Below the pieces are notes generated by a model. That model worked only from the letters and a program-made list of their open reading frames with translations, made no database searches and was not told the DNA's origin. Made by a program: the position numbers and the translations under genes. Shown here piece by piece: positions 8,295 through 15,320 of a stretch of 64,000 nt of DNA (its first letter is position 1; every line of letters starts with the position of its first letter). The DNA comes from Sulfuricella sp. (GTDB taxonomy: Bacteria; Pseudomonadota; Gammaproteobacteria; Burkholderiales; Sulfuricellaceae): the NCBI GenBank assembly GCA_041651995.1, contig JBAZID010000011.1, positions 23,898 through 87,897 of the forward strand, read 5' to 3'.

Positions 8295-8426
8295 TTAACC
8301 ACGGAGTTCACGGAGCACACGGAGTAAAAACCATAGATTGCATGATATTTGGCATTCACCCGTTGGGTGAGGCCATAAATGACCGCAAACTGCCTTTCTC
8401 CGTGCCCTCCGTGCCCTCCGTGGTTA
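8295..8426. repeat. CACGG inverted repeat (family A), copy 2
   Basis: Left arm at 8295-8324 beginning TTAACCACGGAGTTCACGG; right arm at 8398-8426 ending CCTCCGTGGTTA. The arms are built from repeated CACGGAG-type units. The interior of about 70 bases differs from copy 1. A family B copy follows at once, so the 293-base gap between DUF1538 and the first PII-like gene is almost wholly repeat. Confidence 0.8.
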
Positions 8427-8461
8427 TCGAACTGAGGTTTCTAGGTTAAATGCATGGGCAT

Positions 8462-8522
8462 GCAGGAGCGCCGCCCCCGGCGCGAATTTGGCCGCAAATC
8501 GCGGCGAGGGCGCCGCTCCCAC
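8462..8522. repeat. GGAGCG palindromic element (family B), copy 2
   Basis: Arms at 8462-8485 and 8499-8522. From GGAGCGCCGCCCC onward the left arm is the same variant as in copy 1. The flanking right segment AATGGATAATCACGG runs to the start codon of the first PII-like gene, leaving no clear Shine-Dalgarno sequence. Confidence 0.8.
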
Positions 8523-8554
8523 AGCGGTGTTTTGTCACAAATGGATAATCACGG

Positions 8555-8920
8555 ATGAATGAAGACATCATTGTATTGACCGATGTCGTGCTGATTACCG
8601 TCATCGTCCAGCGTGGCGTGGCGGATACGGTGGTGCAGGCCGCCCAGAAGGCCGGGGCGCAGGGCGCGACGATTTTCTATGCGCGCGGCACCGGGGTGCG
8701 CCAGCGCCACCTGGGCGTGCTTGGCGTGGCGGTCAATGCGGAAAAGGAAGTGGTGTATATCGTGGCTTCCACTGACCAGGCCGACCGGATTTTCGAACGG
8801 ATATTCGTTGCCGCCAAGCTCGATACGCCCGGCATGGGAATGATTTACATGACCCATCTGGAAAAAATGGCAACGCATGTGCCGCATGATCTGGTTGCCC
8901 GGATTGCCAGCCATGAGTGA
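8555..8920 (+). CDS. PII-like regulatory protein 1
   Basis: A 121-residue protein resembling nitrogen-regulatory PII proteins in outline: strand DVVLITVIVQRG, helix, GAQGATIFYARGTG at the base of the loop, then VVYIVASTDQADRIFERIFVAAKLDTPGMGMIYM. The T-loop region is short and lacks the canonical uridylylated tyrosine context, so it should not be modified like GlnB. It sits between the DUF1538 protein and a second PII-like gene whose start it overlaps (ATGAGTGA), so all three probably work together, this one sensing a small ligand. Effector unknown. Confidence 0.8.
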   Translation: MNEDIIVLTDVVLITVIVQRGVADTVVQAAQKAGAQGATIFYARGTGVRQRHLGVLGVAVNAEKEVVYIVASTDQADRIFERIFVAAKLDTPGMGMIYMTHLEKMATHVPHDLVARIASHE

Positions 8921-9263
8921 TGCCGGTTTGCTGCAATCTTACAAGGTGATCACCTGTTTCCTGCCTGCGGGCAAGGGCAAGGAGGTGCTCGATGATCTGC
9001 GCAAGCAAAAAGGGGTGTACAGCGGCTTTGTGCATCACGCACGAGGCGCGGGTGTCGACAGCAGGCGCGGCAATAATGCGCCGTTCTATGTGGAACGAGA
9101 GGTGATCACCGTGCTGGCGCCAGTGGCGCAGGCGGATGAGGTATTTGAATTTCTTTATTTCAATGCGGGCCTCGATCAGCCGCACGCCGGCATGGTGCTG
9201 ATGGAAAAGGCGATTCGCGGGATGATGTGCAATCTTACCCCGGAAATGGTGGATGAAGGCTGA
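8913..9263 (+). CDS. PII-like regulatory protein 2
   Basis: A 116-residue paralogue or partner of the preceding PII-like protein: LQSYKVITCFLPAGKGKEVLDDLRKQ, then FVHHARGAGVDSRRG at the loop base and VITVLAPVAQADEVFEFLYFNAGLDQPHAGMVLM. The start chosen is the ATG at 8913, which overlaps the previous stop by eight bases; this gives a PII-sized protein. Sequence between the two copies is well diverged, suggesting a hetero-oligomer or two different ligands. No typical uridylylation tyrosine motif is visible. Confidence 0.75.
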   Translation: MSDAGLLQSYKVITCFLPAGKGKEVLDDLRKQKGVYSGFVHHARGAGVDSRRGNNAPFYVEREVITVLAPVAQADEVFEFLYFNAGLDQPHAGMVLMEKAIRGMMCNLTPEMVDEG

Positions 9264-9324
9264 GCCGCACCCGGCATCGGGGCAACCCGGCGGTTCTTTT
9301 GGCTGCGACAAGCGCAACAATGCG

Positions 9325-10767
9325 CTACAGCAGGAATAGGGTGGCGAGGCCGAGGAAAATGAAGAAGCCCCCGCTATCGGTGACGGCGGTAATCAGCACG
9401 CTTGACCCCACAGCGGGGTCGCGCCCGAATTTGTGCATCGCCAGGGGGATGAAAACGCCCATGCTGGCCGCCAGCAGCAGGTTGAGAATCATGGCGCCAG
9501 TCATGACCGCGCCCAGTGCCGCATTCTGGTACAGGGCGTAGGCCAGCAGGCCAAGGATGGAGCCCCAGATCAGGCCGTTGACCAGGCTGACGCCAATTTC
9601 CTTGATAAACAGTTTACGCATGCTGCTGGGGTGGATTTGCCCCAGCGCCAGGCCGCGCACGATCATGGTAATAGTCTGGTTGCCGGAGTTTCCGCCAATG
9701 CCCGCGACAATGGGCATCAGCGCCGCGAGGGCGACAATTTTCTCGATCGAGCCTTCGAACACGCCGATCACCCGCGAGGCGATAAAGGCGGTCACCAGAT
9801 TGATGGCCAGCCAGGTCCAGCGGTTTTGCATGGATTTCCATACCGAGGCGAACATGTCTTCCTCTTCGCGCAAGCCGGCCATGGCAAGTACATCGCTCTC
9901 CGCCTCTTCGCGGATGAAGTCCATCACTTCGTCAACGGTCAGGCGCCCCACCAGCTTGTTGTAGGAATTCACCACCGGCGCCGTCACCAAATCATAGCGC
10001 TCGAAGGCGGACGCGGCATCGCTTGCCTTGTCGTTGCCGTTGAAAACCACCGGGACGTCCGACATGGCTGCCGAGACCAGCGCTTCCGGGTTGTGCAGCA
10101 AAAGGCGTTTCAGGGGCAGTATGCCGCGCAGCTTTTCCTTGTTGTCCACGACGAACAGTTTGTCGGTATGGCTGGGCAGTTCGCCAAGTTTGCGCAAATC
10201 CGCCAGCACCTGCTCCAGGCTGATGTCTTCGCGTATGGTGACCATGTCGAAATCCATCAGCGAACCCACGGTGCCTTCCGAATAGGACAGGGCTGATTGC
10301 AGTTGAGCCTGTTCTTCCTTGTCCAGCGATTTGAACAGCTCTTCGATCACTTCGCGCGGCAGGTCGGCGGCAAGGTCGGCGATCTCGTCGGTATCCAGCT
10401 GTTCCGCCGCAGCCCGCAATTCGGCGGTGTCCATGGTGGCGATGAGCGATTCGCGAACCGCGTCCGATACTTCCAGCAGGATGTCGCCGTCGCGGTCCGC
10501 CCGCACGAGTTCCCAAACCACCAGCCGCTGATCGAGCGGCAGCGCTTCGAGAATGTAGGCGACGTCGGCTGGGTGCAGTGCGTCCAGCGTATTCTGCAAT
10601 TCCGCCAGATTCTGCTTGTGCACCAGTTGCTGCACCAGATCGTGGCGCGGCATATCCTGCTTGTTCACCAGCGACTCCACCAGCTCATGTTTGTGCAAAA
10701 GCTCGACCACGCGCTTCAGGCTTTCCTGAACGCTTTCGCGCGGGGCGTTTTGGTGGCTATCTGACAT
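9325..10767 (-). CDS. mgtE: Magnesium transporter MgtE
   Basis: 480-residue magnesium channel. The N-terminal helical domain (LHPADVAYILEALPLDQR) is followed by paired CBS domains (about 140-270: MDFDMVTIREDISLEQVL and AMSDVPVVFNGNDKASDA) that sense cytosolic magnesium, a plug helix and five membrane segments. The pore region has RVIGVFEGSIEKIVALAALMP and IVAGIGGNSGNQ, typical of the family. It is convergent with the PII-like genes, only 61 bases apart, so no functional link is implied. Confidence 0.95.
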   Translation of the reverse strand: MSDSHQNAPRESVQESLKRVVELLHKHELVESLVNKQDMPRHDLVQQLVHKQNLAELQNTLDALHPADVAYILEALPLDQRLVVWELVRADRDGDILLEVSDAVRESLIATMDTAELRAAAEQLDTDEIADLAADLPREVIEELFKSLDKEEQAQLQSALSYSEGTVGSLMDFDMVTIREDISLEQVLADLRKLGELPSHTDKLFVVDNKEKLRGILPLKRLLLHNPEALVSAAMSDVPVVFNGNDKASDAASAFERYDLVTAPVVNSYNKLVGRLTVDEVMDFIREEAESDVLAMAGLREEEDMFASVWKSMQNRWTWLAINLVTAFIASRVIGVFEGSIEKIVALAALMPIVAGIGGNSGNQTITMIVRGLALGQIHPSSMRKLFIKEIGVSLVNGLIWGSILGLLAYALYQNAALGAVMTGAMILNLLLAASMGVFIPLAMHKFGRDPAVGSSVLITAVTDSGGFFIFLGLATLFLL

Positions 10768-10832
10768 GGCGGGTTCGGCTGCTTATGGCAATGAAGGGGT
10801 TATTATAGTGGTGGCACTGGCTAAGGTTCTAT

Positions 10833-11525
10833 CTATCTGCGCATATTCCGGGCGCCGAATATCGCCGTTCCTATCCTGACGATGGTGGCGCCTTCGGCAA
10901 TCGCGGCTTCCAGATCATTTGACATGCCCATGGACAGGGTGTCGAGCTGGAAGTTCTTGCGATTCAGCTGGTCGAGCAATTCGCGCACTGCCCGGAATTG
11001 CTGGCGTTGCAAAGCGGCATTTTCCGTCGCTGCGGGAATGGCCATCAGCCCGCGCAGTTGCAGGCGCGGCAAGGTGCGTACATGGGCTGCCAGGGCTTCC
11101 AGCTCCTGTGGGGCAACCCCGCCTTTGCTGGCCTCGCCGCTTACGTTGACTTCCAGACACACTTGCAGCGGGGGGAGTTGCGCGGGTCTGGCGAAGGACA
11201 GGCGGTCGGCGGTTTTTTCCCGGTCCACGCTGTGCACCCAGCTGAAATGTTCGGCAACCAGGCGTGTCTTGTTGCTCTGCAAGGGGCCGATGAAATGCCA
11301 TTCCAGCGGCAAATCGGAGAGCGCCGCGATTTTGCCCACGGCTTCCTGCACGTAACTCTCGCCGAACGCGTTTTGCCCGGCCCGGAAAGCCTCCCGTACT
11401 GCTTCCGCGGGAAAGGTTTTGCTGACCGCAAGCAGACGGATGTCCTGTGGTACTCTTCCTGCCCGCAAGGCCGTGCTTTCAATGCGCTGTTTAACGGCTT
11501 GCAAGGCGCTTATGATTGTTGTCAT
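10833..11525 (-). CDS. yggS: YggS-family pyridoxal phosphate homeostasis protein
   Basis: A single-domain alanine-racemase-fold protein that binds PLP and buffers its level; not known to be catalytic. 230 residues. The PLP lysine is in LLAVSKTFPAEAV at about residue 36. Other family motifs are FGESYVQEAVGK, WHFIGPLQSNKT and LSMGMSNDLEAAI. It is divergent from pilT with a 56-base gap, the common yggS/pilT arrangement of beta- and gammaproteobacteria. Confidence 0.95.
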   Translation of the reverse strand: MTTIISALQAVKQRIESTALRAGRVPQDIRLLAVSKTFPAEAVREAFRAGQNAFGESYVQEAVGKIAALSDLPLEWHFIGPLQSNKTRLVAEHFSWVHSVDREKTADRLSFARPAQLPPLQVCLEVNVSGEASKGGVAPQELEALAAHVRTLPRLQLRGLMAIPAATENAALQRQQFRAVRELLDQLNRKNFQLDTLSMGMSNDLEAAIAEGATIVRIGTAIFGARNMRR

Positions 11526-11581
11526 AATGACCTTATTCTATTCGGTCATGCGGTCATGTGGCCGCACTTGGGGGATTATAA

Positions 11582-12625
11582 ATGGAAATCTCGGATCTAC
11601 TCGCCTTCTCGGTCAAGAACAAGGCCTCCGACCTGCACCTCTCCGCGGGACTGCCCCCGATGATCCGCGTCAACGGCGATGTCCGGCGCATCAACGTCGA
11701 TTCGCTGGATCACAAGGGCGTGCATGGCATGGTGTACGACATCATGAACGACGGCCAGCGCAAGTTCTACGAGGAAAACCTCGAGGTCGATTTTTCCTTC
11801 GAGATTCCCGGCCTGGCCCGCTTCCGCGTCAATGCCTACAACCAGAACCGGGGTGCGGCAGCGGTCTTCCGTACCATTCCCTCCAAGGTGCTGACGCTCG
11901 AACAGCTCAATTGTCCGCCCATCTTCAAGGACATCGCTGACCAGCCGCGCGGTATCGTGCTCGTGACCGGGCCAACCGGTTCCGGCAAGTCCACCACCCT
12001 GGCGGCGATGATCAACCACATCAACGAAAACGAGTACGGCCACATCCTGACGGTGGAAGACCCGATCGAATTCGTGCATGAAAGCAAGCGTTGCCTGATC
12101 AACCAGCGCGAAGTCGGGCCGCATACCCTGTCATTTTCCAATGCACTGCGCTCGGCGCTGCGTGAAGACCCGGACATCATCCTGGTGGGTGAGATGCGCG
12201 ACCTGGAAACGATCCGACTGGCCCTGACCGCGGCCGAAACCGGCCACCTGGTGTTTGGTACCCTGCATACCAGCTCTGCGGCCAAGACCATCGACCGGAT
12301 CATCGACGTGTTCCCTGCCGCGGAAAAGGAAATGGTGCGTTCCATGCTGTCCGAATCGCTGCGCGCGGTCATTGCCCAGACCCTGCTGAAAACCAAGGAT
12401 GGCAGTGGAAGGGTTGCCGCGCATGAAATCATGGTCGGCACGCCGGCGATCCGCAACCTGATCCGTGAAAACAAGATCGCCCAGATGTATTCCGCCATCC
12501 AGACCGGCCAGAACCTCGGCATGCAGACGCTCGACCAGTGCCTGACCGATCTGGTGCGACGCAATGTCGTGGCGCCGAACGAAGCCCGCACCAAGGCCAT
12601 GAACAAAGACAGTTTCGGCGGCTGA
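11582..12625 (+). CDS. pilT: Type IV pilus retraction ATPase PilT
   Basis: Hexameric ATPase at the inner-membrane base that pulls in type IV pili, driving twitching. 347 residues. Walker A is GPTGSGKSTTLAAM at about 132-145, Walker B is DIILVGEMRDLETI, and the retraction-specific AIRNLIRE motif is near the C-terminus. The N-terminal MEISDLLAFSVKNKASDLHLSAG is typical. pilU follows 140 bases later. No other pilus genes are in the window. Confidence 0.97.
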   Translation: MEISDLLAFSVKNKASDLHLSAGLPPMIRVNGDVRRINVDSLDHKGVHGMVYDIMNDGQRKFYEENLEVDFSFEIPGLARFRVNAYNQNRGAAAVFRTIPSKVLTLEQLNCPPIFKDIADQPRGIVLVTGPTGSGKSTTLAAMINHINENEYGHILTVEDPIEFVHESKRCLINQREVGPHTLSFSNALRSALREDPDIILVGEMRDLETIRLALTAAETGHLVFGTLHTSSAAKTIDRIIDVFPAAEKEMVRSMLSESLRAVIAQTLLKTKDGSGRVAAHEIMVGTPAIRNLIRENKIAQMYSAIQTGQNLGMQTLDQCLTDLVRRNVVAPNEARTKAMNKDSFGG

Positions 12626-12649
12626 TAACCAGAATCACAAAGCGATCCC

Positions 12650-12745
12650 GCGCCCCTCTTCTCGCCGGATTGAGCGGCTTTGCCGCCAATCCCGGCGGGG
12701 ACACTCCTTCCGGGTGCTCCCCCGGGAGAGAGCAGGGAGAGAGGG
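12650..12745. repeat. Palindromic sequence between pilT and pilU
   Basis: Outer pieces CCCCTCTTCTC and GGGAGAGAGG resemble the ribD-tail repeat. Inside them GCCGGATTGAGCGGC pairs with GCCGCCAATCCCGGC across a three-base loop, a strong stem. It could act as a processing or attenuation site between pilT and pilU; function is inferred only from the fold. Confidence 0.6.
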
Positions 12746-12765
12746 TTCGATAAAGAGGACAAAAT

Positions 12766-13902
12766 ATGGAACGCGAACAGGCACAGAAATTCATGCACGA
12801 TCTGCTGCGGCTGATGCTCAGCAAGAAGGCATCCGACCTGTTTATCACTGCCGGTTTTCCGCCTGCCATCAAGGTCGATGGCAAGGTGACGCCGGTATCC
12901 AACCAGACCCTGACGCCTGCGCATACGCAGGAACTGGCGATGGCGATCATGAACAGCAAACAGGCTTCCGAGTTCGAGTCCACCAAGGAATGCAACTTCG
13001 CCATCAGCCCGCCGGATATCGGCCGTTTCCGGGTTAACGCTTTTGTGCAGCAGTCGCGCGTGGGGCTTGTCCTGCGCACCATCACGGCCAAGATTCCGAA
13101 ATTCGAGGAGCTTGGCCTGCCCGAAGTGCTCAAGGATGTTGCCATGACCAAGCGCGGTCTGGTGATTTTCGTCGGCGGCACGGGCTCCGGTAAATCCACC
13201 TCGCTGGCGGCGATGGTGGGTTACCGTAACGAAAATAGCTTTGGTCACATCATCACCATCGAGGACCCGGTGGAATATGTGCACGACCACAAGAACTGCA
13301 TCGTGACCCAGCGCGAGGTCGGCGTGGATACCGATAACTGGTTTGCTGCGCTGAAAAATACCCTGCGCCAGGCGCCGGATGTGATCCTGATCGGCGAGAT
13401 CCGCGACCGCGAAACCATGGATTACGCCATTGCTTTCGCCGAGACCGGCCACCTGTGCCTCTCCACTCTGCATGCCAACAGCACCAACCAGGCACTGGAC
13501 CGGATTATCAACTTTTTCCCGGAAGAGCGGCGTGACCAGTTGCTGATGGATTTGTCCCTCAACCTCAAGGCCTTTGTTTCGCAACGCCTGATCCCGATGA
13601 AAGAGGGCAAGGGCCGTGCCGCCGCGATCGAGATCATGCTCAATTCACCGCTGATCTCGGACCTGATTTTCAAGGGGGATGTGCACGAGATCAAGGATGT
13701 CATGAGCCGCTCGCGCGAACTGGGCATGCAGACTTTCGACCAGTCGCTGTTCACTTTGTATGAGGAAGGCCTGATCAGCTACGAGGACGCCTTGCGCAAC
13801 GCGGATTCGGTCAACGACCTGCGCCTCAAGATCAAGCTGCATGGGCAGGAGTCCAAGGACAAGGATCTCATGTCTGGTATCGATCATCTTGGCATCGTGT
13901 AA
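12766..13902 (+). CDS. pilU: PilT-dependent retraction ATPase PilU
   Basis: Accessory PilT paralogue that helps retraction in a PilT-dependent way. 378 residues. Walker A is GGTGSGKSTSLAAM, Walker B is DVILIGEIRDRETM, with the Asp and His boxes intact. A charged tail longer than that of PilT (ESKDKDLMSGIDHLGIV) marks it as PilU. AAAGAGGACAAAAT precedes the ATG. Downstream is the heptamer repeat shared with rlmL. Confidence 0.96.
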   Translation: MEREQAQKFMHDLLRLMLSKKASDLFITAGFPPAIKVDGKVTPVSNQTLTPAHTQELAMAIMNSKQASEFESTKECNFAISPPDIGRFRVNAFVQQSRVGLVLRTITAKIPKFEELGLPEVLKDVAMTKRGLVIFVGGTGSGKSTSLAAMVGYRNENSFGHIITIEDPVEYVHDHKNCIVTQREVGVDTDNWFAALKNTLRQAPDVILIGEIRDRETMDYAIAFAETGHLCLSTLHANSTNQALDRIINFFPEERRDQLLMDLSLNLKAFVSQRLIPMKEGKGRAAAIEIMLNSPLISDLIFKGDVHEIKDVMSRSRELGMQTFDQSLFTLYEEGLISYEDALRNADSVNDLRLKIKLHGQESKDKDLMSGIDHLGIV

Positions 13903-13907
13903 ATCAG

Positions 13908-14015
13908 GTGAGGGGTTAGAGGTGAGGGGTGAGGCGGAAAGTCAAACCCCCAAGCATGCACCGAACCTGGGTTTGCCCCTCACCCCTCACCCCTCACCCC
14001 TCACCCCTCACCCCT
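13908..14015. repeat. Heptamer-built palindromic repeat, copy 2
   Basis: TGAGGGG-type heptamers at 13908-13936 face at least five CCCCTCA units at 13976-14015. An inner stem CAAACCC (13943-13949) with GGGTTTG (13969-13975) encloses AGCATGCACCG. It lies between convergent pilU and the rRNA methyltransferase and runs into the latter: its last residues GEG and stop are read from a heptamer. Confidence 0.8.
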
Positions 14016-15173
14016 ATCGTTCACCGGTTTCTCCCGCCGCATTCCTCCCGCGACCATCTTGTATTCGAACAGGCGGCATTCCAGCGGGCCGTTGAAAAGC
14101 GGTATGCGACGTGACGCGGAAAGCCGGATCAGCTTCGCCAGGCGGAAATCAGCGGTGAAAAAATAGGCGCGCCAGCCGGTGAATCGCTGCTTCAATGCAT
14201 GGCCCAGTTCCGGGTACATGGCGGCCAGTTCTTCCTGTTCGCCGATTCTCACGCCGTAGGGCGGGTTGGTCACCAGCACGCCTTCTGGTGCGGGTGCAGG
14301 CATTTCCAGCAGATTGCCTTGCTTGAGTTGTACTGCATCCAGCAGACCGGCGGTTTCAAGGTTCTCGCGCGCCACTTTCAGCACGTCGCCATATAAATCG
14401 CTGCCGTAAATATGGCAGAACTGTACCGGCTTGCGTCGTGCCTCGGCATCCTGGCGCAGTTTTGCCCAGGCCTGGGCATCGAAGCGATGCAGTTTGCTGA
14501 AGGCGAATTCGCGTCCCAGGCCAGGGGCGATGTCGAGTGCCATTTGCGCCGCTTCCATGAGGAAAGTGCCGCTGCCGCACATTGGATCGAGTAAGGTTTC
14601 ACCCGGCTTCCAGCCTGAGAGGTGCAGAATGCCTGCCGCAAGATTTTCGCGCAGCGGGGCTTCCACGGATGAACGGCGCAGGCCGCGCTTGAATAGCGCC
14701 GGGCCGGAGGTGTCGAGGTAAAGTGCAAAATTTTCCTCTTCGAGAAAGGCGTGGATGCGCAGATCCGGCTCATGAGTGTCTATGCTTGGCCGTTCGCCGG
14801 TCTGGTCGCGGAACTTGTCGCAAACCGCATCCTTGATTTTCAGGGTGATGAAGTCCAGGCTTTGCAGGGGGCAGCGCTTGGCGCTGACCTTGACCATGAT
14901 GGTGCATGTTCTGTCGAACCAGTCCTGCCAGGGCAGCGCGTAGGCAGCCTTGTAAATGTCTTCCTCTCGGCGGTAGCGGCCACTGTCCAGGCGCCACAGG
15001 ATGCGGCTGGCGATGCGGCTTTCCAGGTTGGCGCGGTAGCACAATTCGAATGGCCCGCTGAATCCGGCACCGCCGTCAGTGGCTTGCACCCCGGATGCGC
15101 CAAGCGCTTCCAGTTCGGCTGCCAGCGCGCTTTCAAGTCCACGTGGACAAGGGGCAAAAAAATGTTCAGACAT
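14001..15173 (-). CDS. rlmL: THUMP-domain rRNA guanine-N2 methyltransferase (RlmL N-terminal-type)
   Basis: 390 residues. An N-terminal ferredoxin/THUMP RNA-binding part (FFAPCPRGLESALAAEL, FRDQTGERPSIDTHEPDLRI) is followed by a Rossmann methyltransferase with LDPMCGSGTFLMEAA and the catalytic NPPYGVRI. This corresponds to the first half of E. coli RlmL, which methylates 23S rRNA G2445; the second (RlmK) half is absent, as in many betaproteobacteria. The stop codon and last three residues come from the heptamer repeat, so the original C-terminus may have been altered slightly. A family A repeat lies upstream. Confidence 0.88.
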   Translation of the reverse strand: MSEHFFAPCPRGLESALAAELEALGASGVQATDGGAGFSGPFELCYRANLESRIASRILWRLDSGRYRREEDIYKAAYALPWQDWFDRTCTIMVKVSAKRCPLQSLDFITLKIKDAVCDKFRDQTGERPSIDTHEPDLRIHAFLEEENFALYLDTSGPALFKRGLRRSSVEAPLRENLAAGILHLSGWKPGETLLDPMCGSGTFLMEAAQMALDIAPGLGREFAFSKLHRFDAQAWAKLRQDAEARRKPVQFCHIYGSDLYGDVLKVARENLETAGLLDAVQLKQGNLLEMPAPAPEGVLVTNPPYGVRIGEQEELAAMYPELGHALKQRFTGWRAYFFTADFRLAKLIRLSASRRIPLFNGPLECRLFEYKMVAGGMRREKPVNDRGEG

Positions 15174-15245
15174 GATGCGAAAATCTGGTGATGAAGGAAA
15201 CAGGAATATACACTATCCAGCTGCCTGTGATTTCAAGGACGATGC

Positions 15246-15310
15246 AACCACGGGACACACGGGGAGCACGGGGAAAACTTATTGCTTCTTACCCCCGTGT
15301 ACCCCGTGGT
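15246..15310. repeat. CACGG inverted repeat (family A), copy 3
   Basis: Left arm 15246-15273 begins AACCACGGGACACACGGGG; right arm 15291-15310 is ACCCCCGTGTACCCCGTGGT. The shortest copy, with a 17-base loop. It ends ten bases before the acyl-CoA synthetase start. Confidence 0.8.
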
Positions 15311-15320
15311 AAAAAGCTTT

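Noticed and set aside
11836..13584. A 582-codon minus-strand open frame opposite pilT and pilU.
   Set aside because: It runs through two ATPase genes with intact Walker motifs and their intergenic repeat; no homologous pattern is seen in its product.
13908..14015. Heptamer array considered as a CRISPR.
   Set aside because: Units are seven bases with no spacers, arms face each other and no cas genes are near.
15282..15320. Upstream start for the acyl-CoA synthetase at 15282.
   Set aside because: The added residues are translated from the family A repeat and do not match the enzyme family.
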